Shown piece by piece: positions 33,440 through 40,904 of a stretch of DNA of 64,000 bases. This DNA comes from Streptomyces sp. STR69 (GTDB taxonomy: Bacteria; Actinomycetota; Actinomycetes; Streptomycetales; Streptomycetaceae): positions 62,001 to 126,000 of the forward strand of contig NZ_JALJRY010000025.1 of assembly GCF_024519455.1 (NCBI RefSeq), in the 5' to 3' direction. How positions within the stretch are numbered: the first letter of the stretch is position 1; every line of letters begins with the position of its first letter. Under the pieces are notes generated by a model, which saw nothing but the letters and a program-made list of their open reading frames with translations, was not told the DNA's origin and made no database searches. Position numbers and translations under genes: made by a program.

Positions 33440-33466
33440 AACGTCCGGTCGGCGGTAAAGATTCCC
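33440..33466 (-). promoter_or_regulatory. SigR promoter of rbpA
   Basis: On the minus strand GGGAAT (33466-33461) is followed by exactly 18 nt and GTT (33442-33440), the SigR consensus. Transcription would start about 55 nt before the rbpA start codon. rbpA is a known SigR target in S. coelicolor. Confidence 0.85.
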
Positions 33467-33530
33467 GTACGGGGTCATGCGTCGCCGTCGTAGCCGCCCC
33501 TTGTTGTACCCACCAGCGCCCGGTTTGTCA

Positions 33531-33548
33531 CATCTACTAGCAGATGTC
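33531..33548. promoter_or_regulatory. inverted repeat ACATCT-N6-AGATGT upstream of rbpA
   Basis: A perfect 6-bp inverted repeat flanked by GTC on the left and CAC on the right, in the 255-bp gap between the MFS gene stop and rbpA. It could be the MFS terminator stem, an operator, or part of a second rbpA promoter. Nothing else is seen in 33379-33633. Confidence 0.35.
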
Positions 33549-33633
33549 ACCTAGCGATTCGTCATCTTTGACGCGCAGTAACGGTACGCCAGGCAGGCCA
33601 AACGCGTACACTACCGCCCTTTCGCCTCCAGCG

Positions 33634-34983
33634 CTAAATCCTCTCGGGAAGAGGATTACCCGCGTCGTTGATCGCCCGTGCCACCGGAACCCGCGCTAGC
33701 AGCACGAATCCCACGATGAAGAAGGCCACCAGGGAGATGATCGCGTCCCGATAACTTCCGGTCAGCTGGTACGTCACCCCGAACAGAAGTGGGCCCAGCC
33801 AGCTCATGCCCCGATCGCTCATCTCGTACGCCGAGAAGTACTCGGCCTCTTTGCCGGGCGGCACCAGATGCGAGAACAGGGACCGGGACAGCGCCTGGCT
33901 GCCGCCCAGGACGAGGCCGATCCCGGCGGCCAGCACGAAGAACCAGACGGGCGCGCCGGCGGGCAGGAAGTACCCGGCGGCCAGCGTCACCGTCCACGCC
34001 ACCAGCGAGCCGAGAATCGTCCGCTTGGCCCCGTAGGTCCGGGCGAGTCGCCCCATCCCTAGCGCGCCCGCCACCGCCAGCACCTGGACCATCAGCACGG
34101 CCGTGATGAGCGTCGACTGACTCAGGCCCAGTTCCTCGGAGCCGTACACGGACGCCTGGGAGATCACCGTCTGGATGCCGTCGTTGTAGATCAGGTAGGC
34201 GAACAGGAAGGCCAGGGTGAGCGGTTTGCCCCGCATGTCCCGGACGGTTGCCGCGAGCTGCCGCCAGCCCTGCGCCGTGGGCGCCTCGGACGTCGTACGG
34301 CCGCGGTCGCGGAGCCGTTTCAGCGGTACGAGGGTGAAGGCGCCCCACCAGATGCCGGCCGAGGCGAGACAGATGCGGACCGCCATCGACTCGGACAGGC
34401 CGAAGGAGTCGTGGGCGGTGAACAGGACCAGGTTCGCGACGAGGACCAGGGAGCCGGCCGCGTAGCCGAAGGCCCAGCCGCGGGAGGAGACCGCGTCGCG
34501 CTCCTCGGGTGGGGCGATCTGCGGGAGATAGGAGTTGTACACGACCATCGAGACGGCCACGGAGGAGTTGGCGACGATCAGCAGGAAGCCGCCCAGGAGA
34601 TAGCGGTCGCCGTCCAGGAAGAACAGGCCCGTGGTGGCCGTCGCGCCCACATAGGCGGCGAGCGCCAGGATCGGCTTCTTGCGGCCCGTACGGTCCGCCG
34701 CCGCGCCCGCCAGGGGCATGACGAGGATCGACACGATCACGGACGCGGAGACGGTGTAGGCGAAGAAGGAGCCCGCCCGGACCGGTATCCCCAGGGGATG
34801 CACGAACCCGTCCGGGTCCGCCGCCGACTTCGCGACCGAGGTCAGATAGGGGCCCAGGAACACGGTGAGCACGCTCGTCGAGTAGACGGAACAGGCCCAG
34901 TCGTAGAAGTACCAGCCGCGCTGTTCGCGCCGCCGCTCGGTGGCCTCGTCGGCCGCCGGTGACCGCAGGGTGTCGGTACCCAC
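33634..34983 (-). CDS. MFS transporter, Atg22/UMF1-like
   Basis: A 449-residue protein with about 12 transmembrane helices. The N-terminal RGWYFYDWACSVYSTSVLTVFLGPYLT and the FAYTVSASVIVSILVMPLAGAAADRTGRKKPIL segments match the UMF1 family, which includes fungal Atg22, a vacuolar amino acid effluxer. Conserved wording also includes YNDGIQTVISQASVYGSEELGLS and LGGSQALSRSLFSHLVPPGKEAEYFSAYEMSDRG. Bacterial cargo is unknown. GTG 34983 has GCGAGGG upstream. It is 40 bp after the glycerophosphodiesterase gene on the same strand. Confidence 0.88.
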   Translation of the reverse strand: MGTDTLRSPAADEATERRREQRGWYFYDWACSVYSTSVLTVFLGPYLTSVAKSAADPDGFVHPLGIPVRAGSFFAYTVSASVIVSILVMPLAGAAADRTGRKKPILALAAYVGATATTGLFFLDGDRYLLGGFLLIVANSSVAVSMVVYNSYLPQIAPPEERDAVSSRGWAFGYAAGSLVLVANLVLFTAHDSFGLSESMAVRICLASAGIWWGAFTLVPLKRLRDRGRTTSEAPTAQGWRQLAATVRDMRGKPLTLAFLFAYLIYNDGIQTVISQASVYGSEELGLSQSTLITAVLMVQVLAVAGALGMGRLARTYGAKRTILGSLVAWTVTLAAGYFLPAGAPVWFFVLAAGIGLVLGGSQALSRSLFSHLVPPGKEAEYFSAYEMSDRGMSWLGPLLFGVTYQLTGSYRDAIISLVAFFIVGFVLLARVPVARAINDAGNPLPERI

Positions 34984-35023
34984 CCATGCCCTCGCTTCCC
35001 CGTGAACGCGTCGGCTCCGGGGC

Positions 35024-35791
35024 TCAGGCCCAGACGCCCCGCTCCACCATGACCTCGCGCAGTGTGTCGATGTGATCGGTCATGATGCCATCGACCCCCA
35101 GGTCCAGGAGCCGGTGCATGCGATCGGCCTCGTTGATGGTCCACACGTGGACCTGCACTCCACGCGCGTGTGCCGCCCGAACGAAGCGCCGGTCAACGAC
35201 GGGGACGCCGGACTGCTCCTCGGGCACCTGTGCGGCCACCGCCGAGCGGCGCACCGGGAGGGGCGCTCCCCAGGAGCGCAGCCGCAGGTTCAGCACCCCG
35301 CGCGTGCCGAATGACGTGGCCAGGCGCGGCCCGGCCAGGTGCTGGGCGCGGACCACGCGCTTTTCGGAGAAGGAGCCGACGCAGACCCGGTTCCAGGAGT
35401 CGGTGCGTTCCAGAAGGTCCAGGAGGGGGTGGAGCGCCGGCTCCGCCTTGATGTCGACGTTCCAGCGCACCTCGGGGAAGGTCTCCAGCAACTCCTCGAA
35501 GAGGGGCACCGGTTCCTTGCCCGCCACGCGCGCGTGGCTCACGTCGGACCAGAACAGGTCCGCGATCCTGCCCGCGCCGTCGGTCACCCGGTCCAGGGTC
35601 TCGTCGTGGAAGGCGACGAGCTTCCCGTCCGCCGTGGCGTGGACGTCGGTCTCGATGTACCGGTAGCCCAGCTCGACCGCGCGCCGGAACTGGAACACGG
35701 TGTTCTCCAGGCCGTCCGCCGCGCCGCCCCGGTGGGCGAAGGGGATCGGACCGGGATGGTCGAGGTACGGATGACGTATGAGCGTGGTCAC
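35024..35791 (-). CDS. glycerophosphodiester phosphodiesterase
   Basis: A 255-residue GDPD TIM barrel. The signature HRGGAADGLENTVFQFRRAVELGYRYIETDVHATADGKLVAFHD contains the catalytic His, the metal ligands Glu and Asp and the second His. FPEVRWNVDIKAE and HVWTINEADRMHRLLDLGVDGIMTDHIDTL complete the barrel. No signal peptide, so it acts in the cytosol, hydrolysing glycerophosphodiesters from phospholipid turnover to glycerol-3-phosphate. The GTG start overlaps the yczE stop by 4 bp, indicating cotranscription with yczE. Confidence 0.9.
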   Translation of the reverse strand: MTTLIRHPYLDHPGPIPFAHRGGAADGLENTVFQFRRAVELGYRYIETDVHATADGKLVAFHDETLDRVTDGAGRIADLFWSDVSHARVAGKEPVPLFEELLETFPEVRWNVDIKAEPALHPLLDLLERTDSWNRVCVGSFSEKRVVRAQHLAGPRLATSFGTRGVLNLRLRSWGAPLPVRRSAVAAQVPEEQSGVPVVDRRFVRAAHARGVQVHVWTINEADRMHRLLDLGVDGIMTDHIDTLREVMVERGVWA

Positions 35792-36441
35792 CCGGGCAGT
35801 ATCGCCCGTTCCGGTGACCCCGTGGCTACGACCGTGCTGCCGCCGGATGCCGAGGGGGCGGCGAAGACGCGAAGGAAGAGCTGGGCGAGCGGGCCGATCG
35901 CCAGGGCGTAGAGCAGCGTGCCGATGCCCACCGTGCCGCCCAGCGCGAAGCCGGTGGCCACGACGGCCACCTCGATGCCCGTGCGGATCAGACGGATGGA
36001 GCGGCCGCTGAGCTTGTGCAGCCCGGTCATCAGCCCGTCGCGCGGGCCCGGTCCGAAGCTCGCGGAGATGTAGAGGCCGGTGGCGACCCCGTTGAGCACA
36101 ATGCCGGCGATCAGCAGCGGAATCCGTACGGCCAGGCCGTGCGCGTCCGGCACCAGCGCGAGGGTGCCGTCCATGGCCAGGCCGACCATGAACACGTTGG
36201 AGACGGTGCCCAGGCCCGGGCGCTGGCGCAGCGGGATCCACAGGAGCAGCACCGCCGCGCCCACGATGATCGAGACGACGCCGATCGTCAGGCCGGTGAG
36301 TTCGGCGAGGCCCTGGTGCAGCACGTTCCAGGGCTCCAGGCCCAGGCCGGAGACCACGAGGAGCGCCGAGCTGGCGCCGTACAGAGCGAGTCCGACGTAG
36401 AGCTGGACCAACCGTCGACCGAGACGGTTCCGCGTGGACAA
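35788..36441 (-). CDS. yczE: YczE-like membrane protein
   Basis: A 217-residue protein with five or six hydrophobic helices. It begins STRNRLGRRLVQLYVGLALYGASSALL and has GLEPWNVLHQGLAELTGLTIGVVSIIVGAAVLLLWIPLRQRPGLGTV and SFGPGPRDGLMTGLHKLSGRSIRLIRTGIE, the YczE/YitT-type pattern. TTG 36441 is chosen because AGGGGG lies 6 nt upstream; an ATG at 36477 would add 12 residues. It faces a divergent MocR regulator, the pairing known in other bacteria as yczR-yczE. Transported substrate is unknown. Confidence 0.82.
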   Translation of the reverse strand: MSTRNRLGRRLVQLYVGLALYGASSALLVVSGLGLEPWNVLHQGLAELTGLTIGVVSIIVGAAVLLLWIPLRQRPGLGTVSNVFMVGLAMDGTLALVPDAHGLAVRIPLLIAGIVLNGVATGLYISASFGPGPRDGLMTGLHKLSGRSIRLIRTGIEVAVVATGFALGGTVGIGTLLYALAIGPLAQLFLRVFAAPSASGGSTVVATGSPERAILPG

Positions 36442-36463
36442 GGGGTGCCCCCTGGTGGTGGTA

Positions 36464-36536
36464 GTGGCCTGACGCATGACACTCTGTGGCTTGAGAACAA
36501 CCGTCATCCATGGCCAATTCCGGGAAGGTGGACTGG
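36464..36536. promoter_or_regulatory. direct repeats in the yczE-yczR intergenic region
   Basis: GTGGCCTGA (36464-36472), GTGGCTTGA (36486-36494) and GTGGACTGG (36528-36536) are direct repeats spaced 22 and 42 bp apart, about two and four helical turns. MocR dimers typically bind head-to-tail repeats with such spacing. Candidate YczR binding region. Confidence 0.4.
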
Positions 36537-36541
36537 TTTCC

Positions 36542-38044
36542 ATGGCACAGTGGACCTCGGCGATGGGCGCCGCACAGCTGGCCCGGCTGCTCAACTCCCA
36601 GCAGGACCGGCCGGCCGGGCCCGGCACCCGCCGGCCGCCCGCCTACCGGGCCCTCGCGGACGGCATCCGCCTCCTCGTGCTGGAGGGACGCGTCCCGGTG
36701 GCCGCCCGACTGCCCGCCGAGCGGGAGCTGGCCCTCGCGCTGTCCGTCAGCCGCACCACGGTCGCCGCCGCCTACGAGGCGCTGCGCGCCGAAGGATTCC
36801 TGGAGTCCCGGCGCGGGGCCGGCAGCTGGACCGCCGTACCGGCCGGAAACCCGCTCCCCGCGCGCGGGTTGGAGCCGTTGCCCCCGGAGGCCCTCGGTTC
36901 GGTGATCGACCTGGGCTGCGCCGCCCTGCCCGCGCCCGAGCCGTGGCTCACCCGCGCCGTGCACGGCGCCCTGGAGGAGCTGCCGCCGTACGCCCACACG
37001 CACGGCGACTACCCGGCCGGGCTGCCCGCGCTGCGCGCGATGATCGCCGAGCGCTACACCCTGCGCGGGATCCCGACCATGCCCGAGCAGATCATGGTCA
37101 CCACCGGCGCGATGGGCGCCATCGACGCCATCTGTCACCTCTTCGCGGGGCGCGGCGAGCGGGTCGCCGTCGAGTCGCCCTCCTACGCCAACATCCTCCA
37201 GCTGATGCGGGAGGCGGGCGCCCGGCTGGTACCCGTGGCGATGGCCGAGGGGCTGACCGGCTGGGACATGGACCGCTGGCGGCAGGTGCTGCGGGACGCG
37301 GCACCCCGACTCGCGTACGTCGTCGCCGACTTCCACAATCCGACCGGCGCCCTAGCCGACGACGACCAGCGGCGTCAACTCGTGGACGCGGCCCGCTCGG
37401 CCGGCACCGTGCTCGTCGCCGACGAGACGATGACCGAGCTGTGGCTGGACGACGACGTCGAAATGCCGCGCCCTGTCTGCGGGTTCGACCCGGCCGGTTC
37501 GACCGTCGTCACCGTCGGCTCCGCCAGCAAGGCCTTCTGGGCCGGCATGCGCATCGGCTGGGTGCGTGCGGCTCCGGATGTGATCCGCAGCCTGGTCTCG
37601 GCCCGCGCCTACGCCGACCTCGGTACCCCGGTGCTGGAACAGCTCGCCGTCAACTGGCTGTTCAGCACGGGCGGTTGGGAACAGGCCGTCGACATCCGGC
37701 GTGGCCAGGCCCGGGAGAACCGCGACGCGCTGGTCGCGGCGGTACGGCGGGAGCTGCCGGGCTGGGAGTTCGAGGTGCCCAGGGGCGGGCTCACGCTGTG
37801 GGTCCGCACGGGTGGGCTGTCGGGTTCCCGGCTCGCCGAGATGGGGGAGCGGGTGGGCGTGCGTGTCCCGTCCGGGCCGCGCTTCGGCGTCGACGGGGCT
37901 TTCGAGGGATACGTGCGGCTGCCGTTCACCGTGGGCGGTGCGGTGGCCGAGGAGGCGGCGGCCCGGCTGGCCGCGGCGGCCCGGCTGGTGGAGAACGGGG
38001 TCGGCGGGGGCGGCAGCGAGTCGCCGCGGACGTTCGTGGCGTAG
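36542..38044 (+). CDS. yczR: MocR-type PLP-dependent transcriptional regulator (GntR-aminotransferase fusion)
   Basis: A 500-residue regulator. Residues about 30-110 are a GntR winged helix (YRALADGIRLLVLEGRVPVAARLPAERELALALSVSRTTVAAAYEAL). The rest is a fold-type I aminotransferase domain: DFHNPTG with the conserved Asn, VADETMTELW with the Asp that binds the pyridine nitrogen, and the PLP lysine in GSASKAFWAGMRIGW. MocR proteins sense PLP or amino-compound adducts. It is divergent from yczE, its expected target. The ATG at 36542 has GGAAGGTGGA upstream. Confidence 0.88.
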   Translation: MAQWTSAMGAAQLARLLNSQQDRPAGPGTRRPPAYRALADGIRLLVLEGRVPVAARLPAERELALALSVSRTTVAAAYEALRAEGFLESRRGAGSWTAVPAGNPLPARGLEPLPPEALGSVIDLGCAALPAPEPWLTRAVHGALEELPPYAHTHGDYPAGLPALRAMIAERYTLRGIPTMPEQIMVTTGAMGAIDAICHLFAGRGERVAVESPSYANILQLMREAGARLVPVAMAEGLTGWDMDRWRQVLRDAAPRLAYVVADFHNPTGALADDDQRRQLVDAARSAGTVLVADETMTELWLDDDVEMPRPVCGFDPAGSTVVTVGSASKAFWAGMRIGWVRAAPDVIRSLVSARAYADLGTPVLEQLAVNWLFSTGGWEQAVDIRRGQARENRDALVAAVRRELPGWEFEVPRGGLTLWVRTGGLSGSRLAEMGERVGVRVPSGPRFGVDGAFEGYVRLPFTVGGAVAEEAAARLAAAARLVENGVGGGGSESPRTFVA

Positions 38045-38116
38045 CCGCGTAGGGATGGACGCGGGGCCGGGGTCCGGTGCGGGCGACTCCCGGCCGCCCG
38101 CACCGAAAGCCCACTC

Positions 38117-39694
38117 CTAGGAGGTCTCCGCCACGGCGGCCTCCACCACCGCTTCTGTCGCCACCGTCTGCACCGCGTCCGCAGGTGTCGTACGCGGCGG
38201 GAGCAGGGCCAGCACCGCCTGGCGGTCCGTGTCGCTCGTCGCGTCGTCGTACGGGTCCGGGGTCGCCGGGACCTGCAGCCGGTGCACCGGGCCGCTGCCC
38301 AGGCGGGCGTAGCCGCGGCCGGGCGGCACCTGGGCGATCGGGGTGGTGTGCGGGGGAGCGCCGAGGACCGCCTCCAACTGGGCGGCGGTGGCGGGGCCGA
38401 GGACGACACGCGCGCGTGTGTGCTGTCGTACGGCGTCGCTCAGGGTGTCCGCGCTGTCGAACTGGTCGGCCACCACCACCGTCACATGGGCCGCGCGGCC
38501 GTGCCGCAGGGGTACCTGGAGCAGGGACTGCGGGTCCTGGCGGCCGTCGGCCGCGGCCAGGTGGGCGAAGGCGCTCGGGCGGTCCAGGATGATCCACAGG
38601 GGGCGTCTGGTGTCGTCCGGCGCCGGGTGGCCCGACTGGCGGGCGTGGTTGGCCGCGATCAGCCGGCGTTCCGTCTCCTGCGCGGCCCACTCCAGGCTGG
38701 CCAGGGTGCCGGTCAGGCCGCACTCGACGGCGAGGACTCCGTCCCGGCCGGTGAGGCACGCGTACTCGCCGGTGCCGCCGCCCTCCACGATCAGGACGTC
38801 GCCGTACTGGAGGGCCTGGAGGGCGATGGAGCGCAGCAGGGTGGAGGTGCCGCTGCCGGGCTGGCCCATGACCAGCAGGTTCGGCTCGGTGGAGCGGATG
38901 CCGGTGCGCCAGACGACCGGCGGGACATCCCGCTGTTCCGTGCCGTGGGTCAGCGGGAGCGTGCGGTGGACGTGGGTCGGGTCGGTGAAGCCGAGGACGG
39001 TCTCGCCGGGCGCGGTGACGAAGCGCTGGGCGGCGATGTCGGTGGGGAGCGGGGCGAGGACGCCGATGGTGAGCTGGTTGCCCTCCTCGTCCCACTCGAA
39101 CCGGTACTCCCGACCGCGGCCGGACTTCGCGGTGAGCAGTTGCTCGATCCGCGCGCGGGAGTCGGCCTCGCCGTCGGTGAAGTAGGCCGGGTAGCGGACG
39201 ACCAGGTGGGTGATCCGGCCCGCGCCGTCGAACTCGTGGGCGGGGAAGGCCTTCTCCCAGTCTCCGCCGTGGGCGAACAGGGGCGCCGGGTCCTCGGCGG
39301 TGGAGAAGTAGGGCACCAGCGCCTCGTAGAGGGACTGCAGGCGCTGCATCTGGGACTCGTCGGGCCCTTCGGGCGCCGGCGGGGTGTGGTCGCGGCCGTG
39401 CCATGCTGCCGCCGCCATCAGGACGATGACGGCGAGCAGCGGGCCGTACGGCACCAGTGCCACCACCAGGACCACCGAGGCCACCAGGAACAACAGTGGC
39501 CCGCGCTTGTCCTTGGGGGTGTCGGCCCATCTGCGCCGCCCGGCGGATGCCAGCCGGCGCAGACCGCGAGTGATCGTGATCAGCGGATGGAGGACGTCGG
39601 TGGCGCTGTCGGCCGCCGTCCGGGCCAGCTCCCGGCTCCGGGCGATCTGTGCGCTGCCGTTGCTCAGGATGCGGGGGAGGGGGCGCCGGGCCAC
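38117..39694 (-). CDS. FtsK/SpoIIIE-like membrane ATPase with an altered Walker A motif
   Basis: A 525-residue protein with two close hydrophobic segments at about residues 67-98 (LLFLVASVVLVVALVPYGPLLAVIVLMAAAAW). The cytoplasmic part ends in an FtsK/TraB-like P-loop domain: LLVMGQPGSGTSTLLRSIALQAL around residues 273-294 and a Walker B-like LWIILD. The P-loop lysine is replaced by Thr (GSGTST where GSGKST is expected), so ATP hydrolysis may be weak or absent. GTG 39694 has AGGAG 8 nt upstream. It follows a 64-residue membrane protein gene and is probably cotranscribed. Actinobacteria-specific, role unknown. Confidence 0.75.
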   Translation of the reverse strand: MARRPLPRILSNGSAQIARSRELARTAADSATDVLHPLITITRGLRRLASAGRRRWADTPKDKRGPLLFLVASVVLVVALVPYGPLLAVIVLMAAAAWHGRDHTPPAPEGPDESQMQRLQSLYEALVPYFSTAEDPAPLFAHGGDWEKAFPAHEFDGAGRITHLVVRYPAYFTDGEADSRARIEQLLTAKSGRGREYRFEWDEEGNQLTIGVLAPLPTDIAAQRFVTAPGETVLGFTDPTHVHRTLPLTHGTEQRDVPPVVWRTGIRSTEPNLLVMGQPGSGTSTLLRSIALQALQYGDVLIVEGGGTGEYACLTGRDGVLAVECGLTGTLASLEWAAQETERRLIAANHARQSGHPAPDDTRRPLWIILDRPSAFAHLAAADGRQDPQSLLQVPLRHGRAAHVTVVVADQFDSADTLSDAVRQHTRARVVLGPATAAQLEAVLGAPPHTTPIAQVPPGRGYARLGSGPVHRLQVPATPDPYDDATSDTDRQAVLALLPPRTTPADAVQTVATEAVVEAAVAETS

Positions 39695-39728
39695 TGCTGT
39701 CTCCTGGAGGTGCGTACGGGTGGTTGCG

Positions 39729-39923
39729 TCAGAACTTGATGCCACCGAGGAGGCTCGCCAGGCTCTCCCCGCCGGCCTTGATGCTCGGCGCGATGGCCGT
39801 GCTGGCCATGTAGAAGCCGAAGAGTGCGGCCACCAGGGCGTGCGAGGCCTTGAGTCCGTCCTTCTTGAAGAAGAGGAAGACGATGATGCCGAGAAGGACG
39901 ACGCCTGACATGGACAGGATCAT
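39729..39923 (-). CDS. small membrane protein (64 aa) upstream of the FtsK-like ATPase
   Basis: A 64-residue protein with one long hydrophobic helix (SGVVLLGIIVFLFFKKDG) and a second, weaker one (HALVAALFGFYMASTAIAP), then a Gly-rich C-terminus. AGGAG sits 8 nt before the ATG. It is 34 bp upstream of the FtsK-like ATPase start and conserved next to it in Streptomyces as far as I recall. It could be a membrane partner or pilot of that ATPase. Function unknown. The 256 bp upstream contain no other gene. Confidence 0.8.
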   Translation of the reverse strand: MILSMSGVVLLGIIVFLFFKKDGLKASHALVAALFGFYMASTAIAPSIKAGGESLASLLGGIKF

Positions 39924-40179
39924 TTGAGCTCTCCTGGTTCGTGGGGACAGTCACCATGAGTTCTTCCAGGATCACAGGATGTATCCATACGATAAAAGGT
40001 GCAAGTGGGTGAATTTCGGCGGATTTCCCTCTGATGGCGGAGCGCATTCGGGCCGTCTGAGCAGGGGTTTCACCCGTGTCGGGCCCTGTGGTGATCTTTG
40101 CCTCGGAGGGGGCCGGTCATGTGTCGGCGGAGCCAGTACGCTGGCGATTCACCCGTACTAGTGAGAGGCGGTCAGGCCG

Positions 40180-40572
40180 ATGAGTGAAGCCCCCGACCCC
40201 GAGGTCGTGGAGCTCGCCACCAAGATCTTCGATCTGGCCCGCCGGGGCGGGACCGAGGCGCTGGTGGCGTATGTGGACGCGGGTGTTCCGGCCAACCTCA
40301 CCAATGACCGCGGTGACTCCCTGGTGATGCTCGCCGCGTACCACGGGCACGCCGACGCCGTACGGGCCCTGTTGGCGCGGGGGGCCGAGGCGGACCGGAT
40401 CAACGACCGGGGGCAGACCCCGCTCGCCGGAGCCGTCTTCAAGGGCGAGCAGGAAGTGATCGAAGTCCTTCTGGAGGCCGGTGCCGATCCGGTCGCGGGC
40501 ACGCCGTCGGCACTCGACACAGCCCGGATGTTCGGCAAGGTCGAGCTGCTGGAGCTGTTCGGCGCGCACTGA
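40180..40572 (+). CDS. ankyrin repeat protein
   Basis: A 130-residue protein made of three to four ankyrin repeats: ALVAYVDAGVPANLTNDRGDSLVMLAAYHGHADAVRALLARGAEADRINDRGQTPLAGAVFKGEQEVIEVLLEAGADP in outline, with the D-x-G-D/Q-T/S-x-L-x-x-A pattern. No signal or membrane segment, so a cytosolic protein-binding role is likely. Partner unknown. The upstream region has a possible TACGCT -10 hexamer near 40137. Confidence 0.88.
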   Translation: MSEAPDPEVVELATKIFDLARRGGTEALVAYVDAGVPANLTNDRGDSLVMLAAYHGHADAVRALLARGAEADRINDRGQTPLAGAVFKGEQEVIEVLLEAGADPVAGTPSALDTARMFGKVELLELFGAH

Positions 40573-40752
40573 AGTGTGGTCCGTCATTCACTGGGACGGG
40601 CCTTGTGACCAGGTACGACAAGGAAAACGGGGGAAAACGGGGGAAGGCAGCACGGGGCCGCCCGAAATTTCGGTCGCGGCAGCGAGAACTGCCGGGTCAT
40701 CATGACGTCGTGAATCACGGACGCGATGGCCGGGCAGGTGTTGCCGCACCGC

Positions 40753-40770
40753 GCGGACCGTGAGGTCCGC
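40753..40770 (+). other. hairpin before the 19-codon leader ORF
   Basis: A perfect 7-bp stem, GCGGACC and GGTCCGC, with a GTGA loop, ending 28 nt before the leader ORF start. Could be the ankyrin gene terminator or part of a 5' regulatory structure. Confidence 0.35.
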
Positions 40771-40798
40771 TTGGGCCACCGACGAGAGGCAGAGGAAA

Positions 40799-40858
40799 AT
40801 GGTCTACAGCAAGCAGGAAACGGCGGGCGCCCCGACGTGTTGTCACGCGGCCAGGTAG
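40799..40858 (+). CDS. candidate 19-residue leader peptide with a Cys-Cys pair
   Basis: A 20-codon ORF, MVYSKQETAGAPTCCHAAR, with GAGG 5 nt before the ATG. It ends 46 bp before the HEAT-like gene, which suits a leader or attenuator peptide. The vicinal Cys-Cys-His codons near the end could make ribosome progress depend on cysteine supply. No other ORF lies in 40573-40904. Small size makes chance occurrence possible, but the ribosome site and place support it. Confidence 0.5.
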   Translation: MVYSKQETAGAPTCCHAAR

Positions 40859-40904
40859 TGCACGTCCCCCGGTTGCGTCGACGCTTGATGTGAGGCTGTT
40901 TCCC

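Noticed and set aside
39979..40161. 60-codon plus-strand ORF before the ankyrin gene
   Set aside because: No ribosome site, Gly/Ser-rich random composition, and it crosses the probable promoters on both strands.
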